This document shows, piece by piece, positions 8,138 through 16,940 of a stretch of DNA of 64,000 bases. The first letter of the stretch is position 1; every line of letters starts with the position of its first letter. Both the position numbers and the translations under genes were made by a program. Below the pieces are notes generated by a model. It was not told where the DNA came from, ran no database searches, and saw nothing but the letters and a program-made list of their open reading frames with translations. The stretch lies in NCBI GenBank assembly GCA_016841445.1, contig JAENZD010000004.1, forward strand, positions 1 through 64,000, read 5' to 3'. This stretch comes from Anaerolineaceae bacterium (lineage in GTDB: Bacteria > Chloroflexota > Anaerolineae > Anaerolineales > Anaerolineaceae).

Positions 8138-9492
8138 GTATGCGCTGGCGGCTGCTGGGTTCTTTTGTTTTGGTGATCTTGATCGCTCTGGGGACAGTGT
8201 GGGTTGTGGCACGTTACACCACGGAACAAGAAGTACAAACTTTCCTGGGGCACGGCGGCCAGGTTGGACTGGAAAACCTTGCAGATAGCCTTGTATCTTA
8301 TTACTCGGAAAACCAAACTTGGGAGGGAATTGAATCTGAGTTCCGTGAAAGCCAGGGACGTGGGCAAGGTCCCCGCTTCGGAACGAATGCGTTAGGGGGT
8401 GATCATATCCTGACGGATGCGGATGGTAATGTGTTGATCAGCTCAGATAGTACAGAAGTTGGTACGCAATTACTGGAAGAACAATTGGGCAGCGCGATCT
8501 CCTTAGAAGAATCAGGTGAGATCGTTGGTTATTTGATCCCTGAAGGGGGTGTGCCTGAACTGCCAGATAATTTTGAGGAACTGCTGATTGAGCGGGTAAA
8601 TCGAGCATCTCTGCTGGCTGCTCTGATCTCCGGCGGGATTGCCATTATCCTGGCCCTGGTTCTTTCAACGCTCATCCTCCGGCCTATCCGGGCATTAAGC
8701 CAGGCTGCTCAAAAGATGTCTGAGGGAGACCTTACACAGCGAGTGAAAATCAAAGGCAGCGGTGAGATAGGCGCATTAGGAGGAAACTTTAACCAAATGG
8801 CACATTCGCTGCAGGATGCAGAATTCCGCAGGATGGCGCTGACAGCGGATATTGCGCACGAACTGCGGAACCCGTTAGCCATTCAACGTGCGCATCTTGA
8901 AGCAATGCAGGATGGCATCTTGCCGACAAACCAGGAAAACCTGACTTTGATTGCTGATCAGAACCAACAGCTGACCCACCTGGTAGAAGATCTGCGTATG
9001 CTGGCCCTTGCAGAAGCAGGTGAGTTAGGTCTTAATAAAAGAATGGTGGATCTCACAGAATTGTGCCAGGAGACCATCCAGCGTTTTGAACCCCAGGCTA
9101 ACCAGAAGAAGATAAAAATCATTGGTGATTGTGGGAATCAGTCGCTGTATGCTGTCGCAGACAAAGAGCGATTGCAGCAAATTTATGATAATTTGATGCA
9201 GAATGGCCTTCGCTATACACCCGAAGAAGGTTGGCTCAAGCTCTCACTACAGCAGCAAGGGAAGCAAGCTGTTTTTACATTTCACAACAACGGGCCGAAA
9301 ATCAATGAAGAAGCCTTACCCCACCTTTTTGAACGTTTCTTTCGAGCTGATAAAGCACGCGATCGAGCCAGCGGGGGGACGGGGCTTGGGCTAGCTATTG
9401 CAAGACAGCTGGCTGAAGCCCATGGCGGGAAATTGACGGTTGAAAATCATCCTTCTACCGGTGTGATCTTCAAACTGGTACTGCCCTTATAA
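8134..9492 (+). CDS. Sensor histidine kinase, BaeS-like
   Basis: 452 residues with two membrane helices (about 8-27 and 158-180) around a periplasmic sensor of roughly 130 residues, a HAMP linker starting LILRPIRALSQ, a HisKA domain with His242 (IAHELRNP), and an ATPase domain with an N-box (DNLMQNGLRYTP) and GGTGLGLAIA. Phosphorylates the regulator encoded just upstream. The signal sensed is unknown. Confidence 0.93.
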   Translation: MSMRWRLLGSFVLVILIALGTVWVVARYTTEQEVQTFLGHGGQVGLENLADSLVSYYSENQTWEGIESEFRESQGRGQGPRFGTNALGGDHILTDADGNVLISSDSTEVGTQLLEEQLGSAISLEESGEIVGYLIPEGGVPELPDNFEELLIERVNRASLLAALISGGIAIILALVLSTLILRPIRALSQAAQKMSEGDLTQRVKIKGSGEIGALGGNFNQMAHSLQDAEFRRMALTADIAHELRNPLAIQRAHLEAMQDGILPTNQENLTLIADQNQQLTHLVEDLRMLALAEAGELGLNKRMVDLTELCQETIQRFEPQANQKKIKIIGDCGNQSLYAVADKERLQQIYDNLMQNGLRYTPEEGWLKLSLQQQGKQAVFTFHNNGPKINEEALPHLFERFFRADKARDRASGGTGLGLAIARQLAEAHGGKLTVENHPSTGVIFKLVLPL

Positions 9493-9498
9493 CCCGAT

Positions 9499-10716
9499 TT
9501 ATAATTCAGCAGTCCTAATTTTAGGTTTCCTTATTTTTTGATTGAAAACGATTTGTATCATCGGTAGGATCAGCAGGTTGACGCCAAATAGAACGACAAA
9601 CGTCATGCTGAAATCTAAACGGTCTGCCAGCATACCGCTCAGGTACATCCCGATGCCCTGGCCAATATTAGTGAAGGCCATCAGGATGGCATACATTGAT
9701 GCGGCGATCCGGGGATCGACGAAGCGCATTGCGACAGCAAAATACTGGGTTTGATAAGTCCCATAGGCGATCCCAAAGAGAACAACCATCACAATAGCTA
9801 TTGGTAAGCCAAATTGGGGGGAAATCAGAAAAGCCAATGTCAATAATGAAATGCCTAATAATGCAAGGCCGATAAAAAGGGCTCGTTTTGTAGCTAATTT
9901 CTTAAGAAGGATGCCGCCCAAAAAACTCCCGGCTATTATGCCAAGTCCCCACAGCGAGGTGATCATTCCGATGTGGGATAAATTGATTTCTTCAAACTGA
10001 GATTCGAGAAACGGGTTGACGAGCTGGTTAGCACCTAATATCACCAGGAACATCATCAATCCCAGCGCACCGGCCAGGTAGGTTTGTTTATTGAATGCTT
10101 TAAAAGCACCCCACTCAAAGCGTTTTTCAGCTTCCCGCATGCCCTCCCGAATGAAGAGCATGAATGGGATTGGAAGCAGGGTGAGAGCAGCCAGGACCCA
10201 GAATACTGAAAGCCATGACACGTTCTCTGCCAGGAAACCAACCGCAGATGCAGCGATGATCGTCCCCACTGCGCGGCCGCCTACCATAAAGCTCTGGATC
10301 GTCCCTTGCTCCTTGACTGGGGTCGTATCTAAAGCAAGACCGTCGGTGCAGGTATCGTAAAGCGCCATACCAAGCTGGAGTGTAAAAGCAAGGGCAGCAT
10401 ATAACCAGAAGTGAAGTCCTGGATTGATAAAAGGTGCTCCTATAAGACAGATCAACTGGACGGCTAGCCCGATAAAAATATAAGGCTTGCGGTGGCCCAT
10501 GCCAAACAGGTTAACGCGATCGCTCAGAATTCCCAGGCCGATCTTCAGGATGAAGGGGAGTAAGGCAATAAAACCGAAAACACCGACATCGGTCATTTGC
10601 AAGCCGTTTTCTAAAAGGTAGAGCGCGTTGAGGGCCGCGAAAAACCCCTGGATGGTGCCCTGGGTGAAATACAATGTTCCGAATGTCAGGTATCGCATTA
10701 ATTTATTCTTGGGCAT
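9499..10716 (-). CDS. Major facilitator superfamily transporter
   Basis: 405 residues, about 12 hydrophobic segments. It opens YLTFGTLYFTQGTIQGFFAA and has a loop with GILSDRVNLFGMGHRKPY between helices 2 and 3, recalling the AmpG/folate-biopterin branch of MFS carriers. Substrate and direction cannot be told. GAGGAG lies 5 nt before the ATG. It is convergent with the histidine kinase gene, with only 6 bp between stops. In the 248-bp gap upstream I see nothing but AT-rich promoter-like sequence. Confidence 0.8.
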   Translation of the reverse strand: MPKNKLMRYLTFGTLYFTQGTIQGFFAALNALYLLENGLQMTDVGVFGFIALLPFILKIGLGILSDRVNLFGMGHRKPYIFIGLAVQLICLIGAPFINPGLHFWLYAALAFTLQLGMALYDTCTDGLALDTTPVKEQGTIQSFMVGGRAVGTIIAASAVGFLAENVSWLSVFWVLAALTLLPIPFMLFIREGMREAEKRFEWGAFKAFNKQTYLAGALGLMMFLVILGANQLVNPFLESQFEEINLSHIGMITSLWGLGIIAGSFLGGILLKKLATKRALFIGLALLGISLLTLAFLISPQFGLPIAIVMVVLFGIAYGTYQTQYFAVAMRFVDPRIAASMYAILMAFTNIGQGIGMYLSGMLADRLDFSMTFVVLFGVNLLILPMIQIVFNQKIRKPKIRTAEL

Positions 10717-10964
10717 GGTTGCTCCTCAGCTTGTTGTGGATCGTGCTTCGATAATAGTCGATCATTTATTGGTTCTTCTAGAGCATATCACACCAACATC
10801 AGCGTGATGACCCTTTAGGATACTCATCTTCCTGCAATTGGAATCCAATAGCAGAATTATAATATGAACCTGACAAAAACAAATTGAAAATAAAAAATCC
10901 AGCAAGTTTGGATTAAAATTTCCCCACTGTCGATTGTGCTAAAGCAGTTATGGTATTCCTGGTG

Positions 10965-11777
10965 TTAATCCCCGTCCAAGAGCGCATCAAGTTCCCTGAA
11001 ATCAACCCTTGATGTCAGATCAATGCTGATCGGTGTGACGGAGATTTTCTTTTCTACCAATAAAGCATACACATCGGATCCAATCTCGAGCTCGTCAGGA
11101 TCAAAGCGGATCTCATAACTGACCGGGCTGCGATCTGAAAGGGATTTGCGCTTTGAAGTTACCGGGAAGTAATAGCGCTGGCGGGATTGGCTGGTGATTT
11201 CCAAAGGTGTTTCATTGGTAACACCCATGGGAATATCGACCTTGATCACGTCTACATCATCAGGTAAAGAAATACTTAGCATTTTTTGAGCGATTTGATG
11301 TGTGACCAGGCCTGCTATTTTAAAGTCGATTTCTGTGGAAAGGGAAAGATGGTGTTCCCGTTTGGTTTGCATGGAAACAGCTAATGCAGGAATACCCAGG
11401 CTGGCGCCTTCAAGCGCGGCGCCGATCGTGCCGGAAAGGGTTATCCCTGAGCCAATATTTTCACCGTAATTGATCCCTGAGACCAGTAAATCGGGTTTAG
11501 CCTGGATGACATCATAAATGCCATGCAGCACTGCCTGCCCGGGTGAGCCATCAACAGAAAAAACCGGCCAGTCTTTGCCGTTGACATGCAGCGTCATTTT
11601 TTCGATGATACCGGAGGAATGGATCGGCATGGAGCGTCCAGCACCGGATTGCTGATCTCGCGGGGCAACGACATGCACGTAGCCCAGGGAATCGAGGGCT
11701 TCGGCGGCTGCCCATAAGCCGGGGGAGTGGATGCTGTCATCATTGGTTAATAGGATTTGCTTTGTTTTATCATTCAT
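10965..11777 (-). CDS. surE: 5'/3'-nucleotidase SurE (survival protein)
   Basis: Metal-dependent phosphatase acting on nucleoside monophosphates and short polyphosphate in this family. 270 residues; ILLTNDDSIHSPG near residue 8 carries the metal-binding Asp pair, VAPRDQQSGAG and VSGINYGENIG follow at the expected places. No ribosome-binding site precedes the ATG, but TAAAAT at 11787-11792 on the minus strand leaves only 9 nt to the start, so the transcript may be nearly leaderless. About 825 bp without a gene lies upstream. Confidence 0.92.
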   Translation of the reverse strand: MNDKTKQILLTNDDSIHSPGLWAAAEALDSLGYVHVVAPRDQQSGAGRSMPIHSSGIIEKMTLHVNGKDWPVFSVDGSPGQAVLHGIYDVIQAKPDLLVSGINYGENIGSGITLSGTIGAALEGASLGIPALAVSMQTKREHHLSLSTEIDFKIAGLVTHQIAQKMLSISLPDDVDVIKVDIPMGVTNETPLEITSQSRQRYYFPVTSKRKSLSDRSPVSYEIRFDPDELEIGSDVYALLVEKKISVTPISIDLTSRVDFRELDALLDGD

Positions 11778-11861
11778 AACAGCTTAATTTTAACCGTGGC
11801 AGAGTTCGAATGCAATTGGTTTTGAGTAAAGGTTTGATTAAGGATATTGGATTCTTGTAGA

Positions 11862-11968
11862 TTACGTGCCGCGAAGCGCACGTGACAAAATTTGGTTCGC
11901 CTACAATTTGGAATGAGGGCTTTTGCCCGATAATGTTTAGATGATAATAGTTTGGTCTGCTTGAAGCC
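11862..11968. repeat. Dispersed repeat, copy A (two-hairpin element)
   Basis: About 107 nt, close to identical to copy B exactly 300 bp away. The first hairpin is ACGTGC / GCACGT around an 8-nt loop; the second is GGGC TTTT GCCC. Differences between copies keep the stems paired, so the structure rather than the sequence appears conserved. A short open frame over it is an artefact shared by both copies. Confidence 0.65.
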
Positions 11969-12161
11969 ACACCTTAAAAAGTGACAGAACGTGTAGGTGC
12001 GAAGCTCCGTCTTCGCCCATTATAATGACAAATTGGGTTGACGAGGTTTCGTTGGGGTCGACACGTTTTTGCAGAGGGCTGACACATGGGTCGACACTGC
12101 TCCTTTGGAGGGCTTACGCGAAGGTCGACCACTACGCCTGATGGTTTTTATAGTTCTTGTT

Positions 12162-12268
12162 ATTATGTGCCGCGAAGCGCATATGACAAAATTTGGTTCG
12201 CCTCCAATTTGGAATGAGGGCTTTAGCCCGATAATATTCAGATGGAATGGAATTGGTCGGCCTGAAGG
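12162..12268. repeat. Dispersed repeat, copy B (two-hairpin element)
   Basis: Matches copy A with a handful of substitutions. In the first stem ATGTGC pairs with GCATAT (one G-T pair), replacing ACGTGC / GCACGT. The second hairpin is GGGC TTTA GCCC. Followed by CGGCCTGAAGGCC, another small palindrome. Confidence 0.65.
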
Positions 12269-12319
12269 CCTCATTCCTAAATATGAGGTGGAATGTGTGA
12301 AGATAGACCTATAAGGAAC

Positions 12320-12575
12320 CCTTCCATTGGGGCCGTCCCTGCCCTTCATCCCTCATGTCGTACCACTTCTGCACCTAAAGGTGTTTCGCTGCGCTTCAGA
12401 AAAGGTTTTTCTTAAAGGCTTCTCCTCGGAGAAGCTGTCAGCGCAGCTGACTGATGAGGGCTGTTAGTTTTAGATGATTAAAGCCTTCATCGGTGAACTA
12501 ATACTTGGGAAAATCTCTTGACCCTCATCCGTCACGCCTGGCGGCGTGCCAACTTCCCCCCAGGGGAAGGCTTTT
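12320..12575. repeat. Run of small intergenic palindromes
   Basis: This gene-free stretch holds several short hairpins: CTTCTC / GAGAAG near 12420, GTCAGC / GCTGAC near 12440, CACGC / GCGTG near 12535 and CTTCCCC / GGGGAAG near 12555. They resemble REP-type intergenic repeats. No convincing gene is seen on either strand. Confidence 0.4.
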
Positions 12576-12602
12576 CTGGGCTGCTATGTGATTATGGAGA
12601 AT

Positions 12603-13025
12603 TTACTTTTCTTCAGCGCATTTAACTGCGAAGGTTTTGATCTGTTCGATCATCGCCATTAAACCGTTGGCGCGCTGTGAAGAGAGGTGCTTATCCAACC
12701 CGGTCTCTTCGAAGAAGGTCAGCTCTGCCTTGAGCACATCTTCGGCTGGCTGGCCGGAGAAGACTTTCATCAATAACGCTGCCAGCCCTTTGACGATCAG
12801 GGAGTCGCTGTCGGCTTCCAGGATTACGCGTCCATCCCGGCATTCCCGGTGGAGCCACACCGTGGATTGGCATCCCCGAACGATATTGTCCTCGACCTTA
12901 AACGCTTCAGGGAGCGGCTCCATCTTTTGGCCGAGTTCGATCAAATAAGAATAACGCTCGTCCCATTGTGGAAGGAATGAAAAGTCTTCAACGATTTCTG
13001 CCTGGTTTTCACGGATTGATGCCAT
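12603..13025 (-). CDS. sufE: SufE, cysteine desulfurase activator
   Basis: Accepts persulfide sulfur from SufS and stimulates its activity in iron-sulfur cluster assembly. 140 residues, with the acceptor Cys52 in the family loop VRGCQSTVW. The gene starts 3 bp after the sufS stop. The scaffold genes sufB, sufC, sufD and sufU are not in the window. Confidence 0.95.
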   Translation of the reverse strand: MASIRENQAEIVEDFSFLPQWDERYSYLIELGQKMEPLPEAFKVEDNIVRGCQSTVWLHRECRDGRVILEADSDSLIVKGLAALLMKVFSGQPAEDVLKAELTFFEETGLDKHLSSQRANGLMAMIEQIKTFAVKCAEEK

Positions 13026-13028
13026 TGC

Positions 13029-14252
13029 TCACTCCCCTAACATCTTTCTGACTTTTTGGATCCCTGAAACAAGGGCGTCAATATCTTCTTTATTATTATA
13101 AAGCGCCAAAGAAGCGCGAACCGTGCCGCTGATGCCCAGCGCGGTCATGATGGGCTGGGTACAGTGGTGGCCTGTACGAACAGCTACGCCCTGTGTATCC
13201 AGCAGTGTGCCAAGGTCGTAGTGGTGGATCCCCTCAATATTGAAGGCAAGGATGCTCGTTCGCTGATCTGCATTGCCATAGATCGTGAGACCCTCAATTT
13301 CCAGTAATTGCTCGCGGCCGTATTCAAGCAAGTCATCTTCGTACGCTCGGATCTCTTCAAACGGCATCGTGTTGAGATAGTCGATTGCCGCCGCTAGCCC
13401 GATGGGGCCGACGATATTGGGCGTGCCGGCTTCAAACTTGAAGGGCAGCTTGTTATAGGTGGTCTTTTCAATGCTGACCTGGTCGATCATTTCGCCCCCA
13501 CCCTGGTAAGGTGGGATGGCGTCCAGCCAGGACTCCTTACCGTATAAAACACCGATGCCGGTCGGTCCGTAGATCTTATGGCCGGAGAAGGCATAGAAAT
13601 CTGCATCCAAATCCTGGACATCATGCTCAACATGCTGGACCGATTGGGCTGCGTCCACCAGGACGGCTGCGCCGGCATCATGTGCCATCTTGATGATCCT
13701 TTTAGCCGGATTGATCGTCCCCAGGGAATTTGAAACGTGATTAAATGCTACGATGCGGGTTTTCTCGCTGAGCAGTTTTTCAAAGACATCCAATCTGAGA
13801 TTGCCATTTTTATCAAAGGGGATCGTCCGGAAGTTCGCACCTCGTCTCTCGCAGATCATCTGCCAGGGCACAAAGTTGGAGTGGTGATCCATTTCCGTGA
13901 CAATCACATCATCCCCGGGATTGACGAATGCTTCACCATAAGAGAACGCCACCAGGTTGATCGCTTCCGTGGTGCCGCGGGTGAAAATGACTTCCCGGTT
14001 ACTAGCTGCATTGATATAAGATTGCACGGTTTTACGGGCTTCTTCGTGGGCTTCCGTGGCAAGATTTGATAGATGGTGGGCGCCGCGATGAATGTTGCTG
14101 TTGTAATGGGTATAGTAGTCTACAATCGTGTCGATGACAGACTGCGGTTTTTGCGTGGTTGCCCCATTATCCAGGTACACAAGAGGCTTGCCATTTACCT
14201 CAGTTTTTAAAATTGGAAAATCGGATCGAATTTTATCACTATCGATGGTCAT
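13029..14252 (-). CDS. sufS: Cysteine desulfurase SufS (type II)
   Basis: PLP enzyme that takes sulfur from L-cysteine as an enzyme-bound persulfide. 407 residues; PLP lysine Lys226 in SGHKIYGPTG, catalytic Cys364 in RTGHHCTQP, both with the type II context. It forms a two-gene unit with sufE. It is preceded by 71 bp without a gene; nothing in that gap suggests IscR-type control. Confidence 0.95.
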   Translation of the reverse strand: MTIDSDKIRSDFPILKTEVNGKPLVYLDNGATTQKPQSVIDTIVDYYTHYNSNIHRGAHHLSNLATEAHEEARKTVQSYINAASNREVIFTRGTTEAINLVAFSYGEAFVNPGDDVIVTEMDHHSNFVPWQMICERRGANFRTIPFDKNGNLRLDVFEKLLSEKTRIVAFNHVSNSLGTINPAKRIIKMAHDAGAAVLVDAAQSVQHVEHDVQDLDADFYAFSGHKIYGPTGIGVLYGKESWLDAIPPYQGGGEMIDQVSIEKTTYNKLPFKFEAGTPNIVGPIGLAAAIDYLNTMPFEEIRAYEDDLLEYGREQLLEIEGLTIYGNADQRTSILAFNIEGIHHYDLGTLLDTQGVAVRTGHHCTQPIMTALGISGTVRASLALYNNKEDIDALVSGIQKVRKMLGE

Positions 14253-14323
14253 AAGTTCCTTATTGTTGATTTTTTATTTCAATGAATTTTACCAGATGTG
14301 AGCCGTTAGGCACCCAAATCAGG

Positions 14324-15058
14324 CTATTTGGTGATGACATCATCATAATTTACCCCCTGCTGGAGCACTTGTGCAAATACTTCGGGTAACCCAGCCTTTC
14401 GAATTCCCTGGACAGCAGCCATCAGGTCATACTGAATTCGGAATAATTCAGCACCTGGTTTCCCATCATGGATCTCTAAAACAGCATAACTACCCCTTGG
14501 GTCACCATCATCAGGGCGTCCAACGCTGCCGGGGTTGATGAATAACACATCATCCACCCATCGAACAAAGGAACGGTGTGAATGTCCGCAGAGGATGACA
14601 TCCGCTTCTATTTTTTCCGCGATTTTTTTCAGGGAAGCCTGCGATGTTTCCGGTCCCAGATATCCGCCCTTTGAGCCGGGGCTGGTATGGGTCATGAAGA
14701 TTTTAAGGCTTCCAACTTCAATGGTCTTTTGTTCTGGATAGGATTTCAGTAGTTTCCGCGATCGTTTTGAGAGAGCATGACAGGTCCAATTGAACATCAA
14801 TCTTTTATCTGGATTTTTTACCTTTGACCATCCTGTTTTACGATGCTTTTTACGGAGTACTTTTTTATCATAATCCCCGAGGAGGTTAATTGTATCTATC
14901 TCATTCAGCAGTTGGACGACACCATCGGGTTCAGGTCCGTAGCCGGTTGAATCCCCCAGGTTAAGAATCTGGTCTGTCCCCTGGGCATCTGCATGCTGCA
15001 GGATGGCTTTTAGGGCAGGGAGGTTCCCATGGATATCAGAAAGGACGGTGATTATCAT
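14324..15058 (-). CDS. Metallophosphoesterase, YfcE/MJ0936-like
   Basis: 244 residues of the calcineurin-like phosphoesterase fold: SDIHGN at residue 7, GDSTGYGPEP near 37, and CGHSHRSF plus NPGSVGRPDDGDPRGSYA in the C-terminal half, which supply the two-metal site. Hydrolyses phosphodiesters or phosphate esters of unknown identity. It ends a run with a CHAD protein (24 bp upstream) and two thymidylate-kinase-like proteins. Confidence 0.85.
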   Translation of the reverse strand: MIITVLSDIHGNLPALKAILQHADAQGTDQILNLGDSTGYGPEPDGVVQLLNEIDTINLLGDYDKKVLRKKHRKTGWSKVKNPDKRLMFNWTCHALSKRSRKLLKSYPEQKTIEVGSLKIFMTHTSPGSKGGYLGPETSQASLKKIAEKIEADVILCGHSHRSFVRWVDDVLFINPGSVGRPDDGDPRGSYAVLEIHDGKPGAELFRIQYDLMAAVQGIRKAGLPEVFAQVLQQGVNYDDVITK

Positions 15059-15082
15059 GCGTTAGAAAGCCGCTCGTTTTGA

Positions 15083-16171
15083 TTAAGCAGATGGTGTGCC
15101 AGTCAATTCATCTTCAGAGGCGGGATCTTCCCCAAGGGATGCGTCGCGATCGTATTCATTGATGGCATCAGGCTCATCTTGTTCTTTGACCTCAAGGTAC
15201 GCTACTGCTGCATCGACATTGATGGGTGCATGGATGATCTCCTTGAGGTATTCCCATGCGTTTTCACTTTGCAGCGTATCCCAGGTGGCAATAAAGGATT
15301 GGTAGGTTTCATCCCGATCTTTTTGGCGATTTTCGATCAGGTGGTTAATCCCGGGCAGAAGCTTATTGAGTGCACTGGTATTGCCAAAATATTCCTCCAC
15401 CCGCGCTTTTTCTTCTTCTATGAATTTAGGCAACCAGCTAACCCAAATATCATCGTCATGGATCGTACCCAACAGGTCCTGTACTTCTTTCATTATCTGG
15501 ACATAAGGCAGCAATGCTTTGTCGTAAATAGGAGAAAAAATTTCTATCGTATAGCGAAGCTGTTTCCCGGCAATACGCATGGCGTGGAGTCTGTCCATTT
15601 TTTCAGGATCTCGGATATCTTCCTGGTAGCTGAGAAATTCATCAAGATTCTTATTGATATTATTGAAGGCTCTTTGATACAGGGACGGTGCGTAAAGGTA
15701 CATATCCCCCGAATAGGAAGCGAGTTTCTCAAAACGGGAAAGCATCTCTGAAAGAATTTCGTTATCTTTCAATTCTTTAAGTTTTTTAGTGACTTTTCGC
15801 TGGGCTTTTGAACGCCCCTGTTTCAATCGCAGCAAGATCCGGTGGTAACCAGGTTTGTAGTTTGGCGCAAGGGATTCATCATAAAGTTTATTTAAGCAGT
15901 CAATCTGGATATCCAGGTCTCGAGCATCCCCCAGGGCGTGGGTGATTCGCCGGATTTCATCACGCCAGAGTTTCGATTTCTTTTTGGGCAAGCAGTCTTT
16001 AAAACAGGTAAAACCACTACGCAAACGCCGTGTCGCTACCCGCATGCGGTGAACGTATTCGATGTCTGTGCCATCCAACGTGCCATCGAATTCCTTTTGA
16101 AGGTTGTAAAGTTGATCAAGTATGAACCCGGCGCCGAAAATACAGACAGCATTTTGGATTGTTTTACCCAT
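15083..16171 (-). CDS. CHAD-domain protein
   Basis: CHAD domains are alpha-helical, rich in conserved His and Arg, and bind polyphosphate. 362 residues; HRMRVATRRLRSG near residue 41 and HALGDARDLD near 78 are the diagnostic basic motifs, and a second half repeats HAMRIAGKQLRYTIEIF near 197. The final 30 residues are acidic. The neighbours (phosphoesterase, P-loop kinase paralogues, Pho genes 1.7 kb upstream) fit a role in polyphosphate handling; that is inference. Confidence 0.88.
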   Translation of the reverse strand: MGKTIQNAVCIFGAGFILDQLYNLQKEFDGTLDGTDIEYVHRMRVATRRLRSGFTCFKDCLPKKKSKLWRDEIRRITHALGDARDLDIQIDCLNKLYDESLAPNYKPGYHRILLRLKQGRSKAQRKVTKKLKELKDNEILSEMLSRFEKLASYSGDMYLYAPSLYQRAFNNINKNLDEFLSYQEDIRDPEKMDRLHAMRIAGKQLRYTIEIFSPIYDKALLPYVQIMKEVQDLLGTIHDDDIWVSWLPKFIEEEKARVEEYFGNTSALNKLLPGINHLIENRQKDRDETYQSFIATWDTLQSENAWEYLKEIIHAPINVDAAVAYLEVKEQDEPDAINEYDRDASLGEDPASEDELTGTPSA

Positions 16172-16226
16172 GATCCCTTACTCCGTTTTTTGGTCCGTTA
16201 TTAAATTTTAGATAAAGAAAAAAGAA

Positions 16227-16940
16227 TTAGAAATCGTCTTCTAAAATGGGCTGCTGGTCCTCCAATAAATCGCGAATATGTCCCTGAAGGTCTGAAAAAA
16301 CTTCCATGATGGGGCGTGCGGCATTAACAGACTTGAATCCGTACTCTTGTGCAAATTGATCAAACAAAACAATCAGTTCGGATTGATAATCAACAAAACT
16401 GTCATATAGGTCATAGGAGGGATGGATATCCATCCCAGCCTCCCAGTAATTCAGACCGCGACCGTGGATCAGGCGGGATACCAGGTCGGCTACTTCGGCT
16501 CGCAGGTAAATGACAAGGTCGGGTTTCAATGCAAAACCATAGACCTGGCGAGCCCATTCAGGATCAGCCCCGCGAACAATATCGCGAGCCATGGTGGAGT
16601 ATAGATAGCGGTCTGAGAGCACGATGAATCCCGCTTGAAGGGCAGGGATGATCTGGTTTTCCAAACGATCTGCGAAATCAGCAGCATAGAAAAGGCTCAT
16701 CGTGATATGCCCAAGGGTATGACCCAGTTTGGCTTTATCAAGACCTTTTTGGGTCATCTTTGAGCGGCGGAGGCCAGTATCGGAGACAGCAAAGCCTTCA
16801 TCCTCCAACCATCGGCGGAGTAATTGGATTTGGGTCGACCGGCCCACGCCATCAGAACCCTCCAAAACAATCAACTTACCAGGAAGATCGTCAATCTGAC
16901 GATAAGGAAAACCAGCGCCGTAGAATTTTGGATCAGACAT
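16227..16940 (-). CDS. Thymidylate kinase-like protein with altered P-loop
   Basis: 237 residues of the TMPK fold. The P-loop reads EGSDGVGRSTQ: the invariant Lys is Arg (codon CGG on the minus strand). The DR motif (LSDRYLYSTMARD) and FADRLENQI are kept. The ATG at 16940 is chosen because AAGGAG precedes it; it shares one base with the upstream stop (TGATG). Longer than typical TMPK (about 210), with an N-terminal extension of 20 residues and an acidic C-terminus. It may bind nucleotide without normal catalysis, or act on a different phosphate substrate. Confidence 0.75.
   Translation of the reverse strand: MSDPKFYGAGFPYRQIDDLPGKLIVLEGSDGVGRSTQIQLLRRWLEDEGFAVSDTGLRRSKMTQKGLDKAKLGHTLGHITMSLFYAADFADRLENQIIPALQAGFIVLSDRYLYSTMARDIVRGADPEWARQVYGFALKPDLVIYLRAEVADLVSRLIHGRGLNYWEAGMDIHPSYDLYDSFVDYQSELIVLFDQFAQEYGFKSVNAARPIMEVFSDLQGHIRDLLEDQQPILEDDF

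Noticed and set aside
12020-12349. 109-residue frame on the minus strand
   Set aside because: It reads through repeat copy B; a shorter frame over copy A (11770-11970) gives a similar peptide, so both come from the repeat, not from a gene.
15179-15751. 190-residue frame on the plus strand
   Set aside because: Antisense to the CHAD gene; no motif, no ribosome-binding site.
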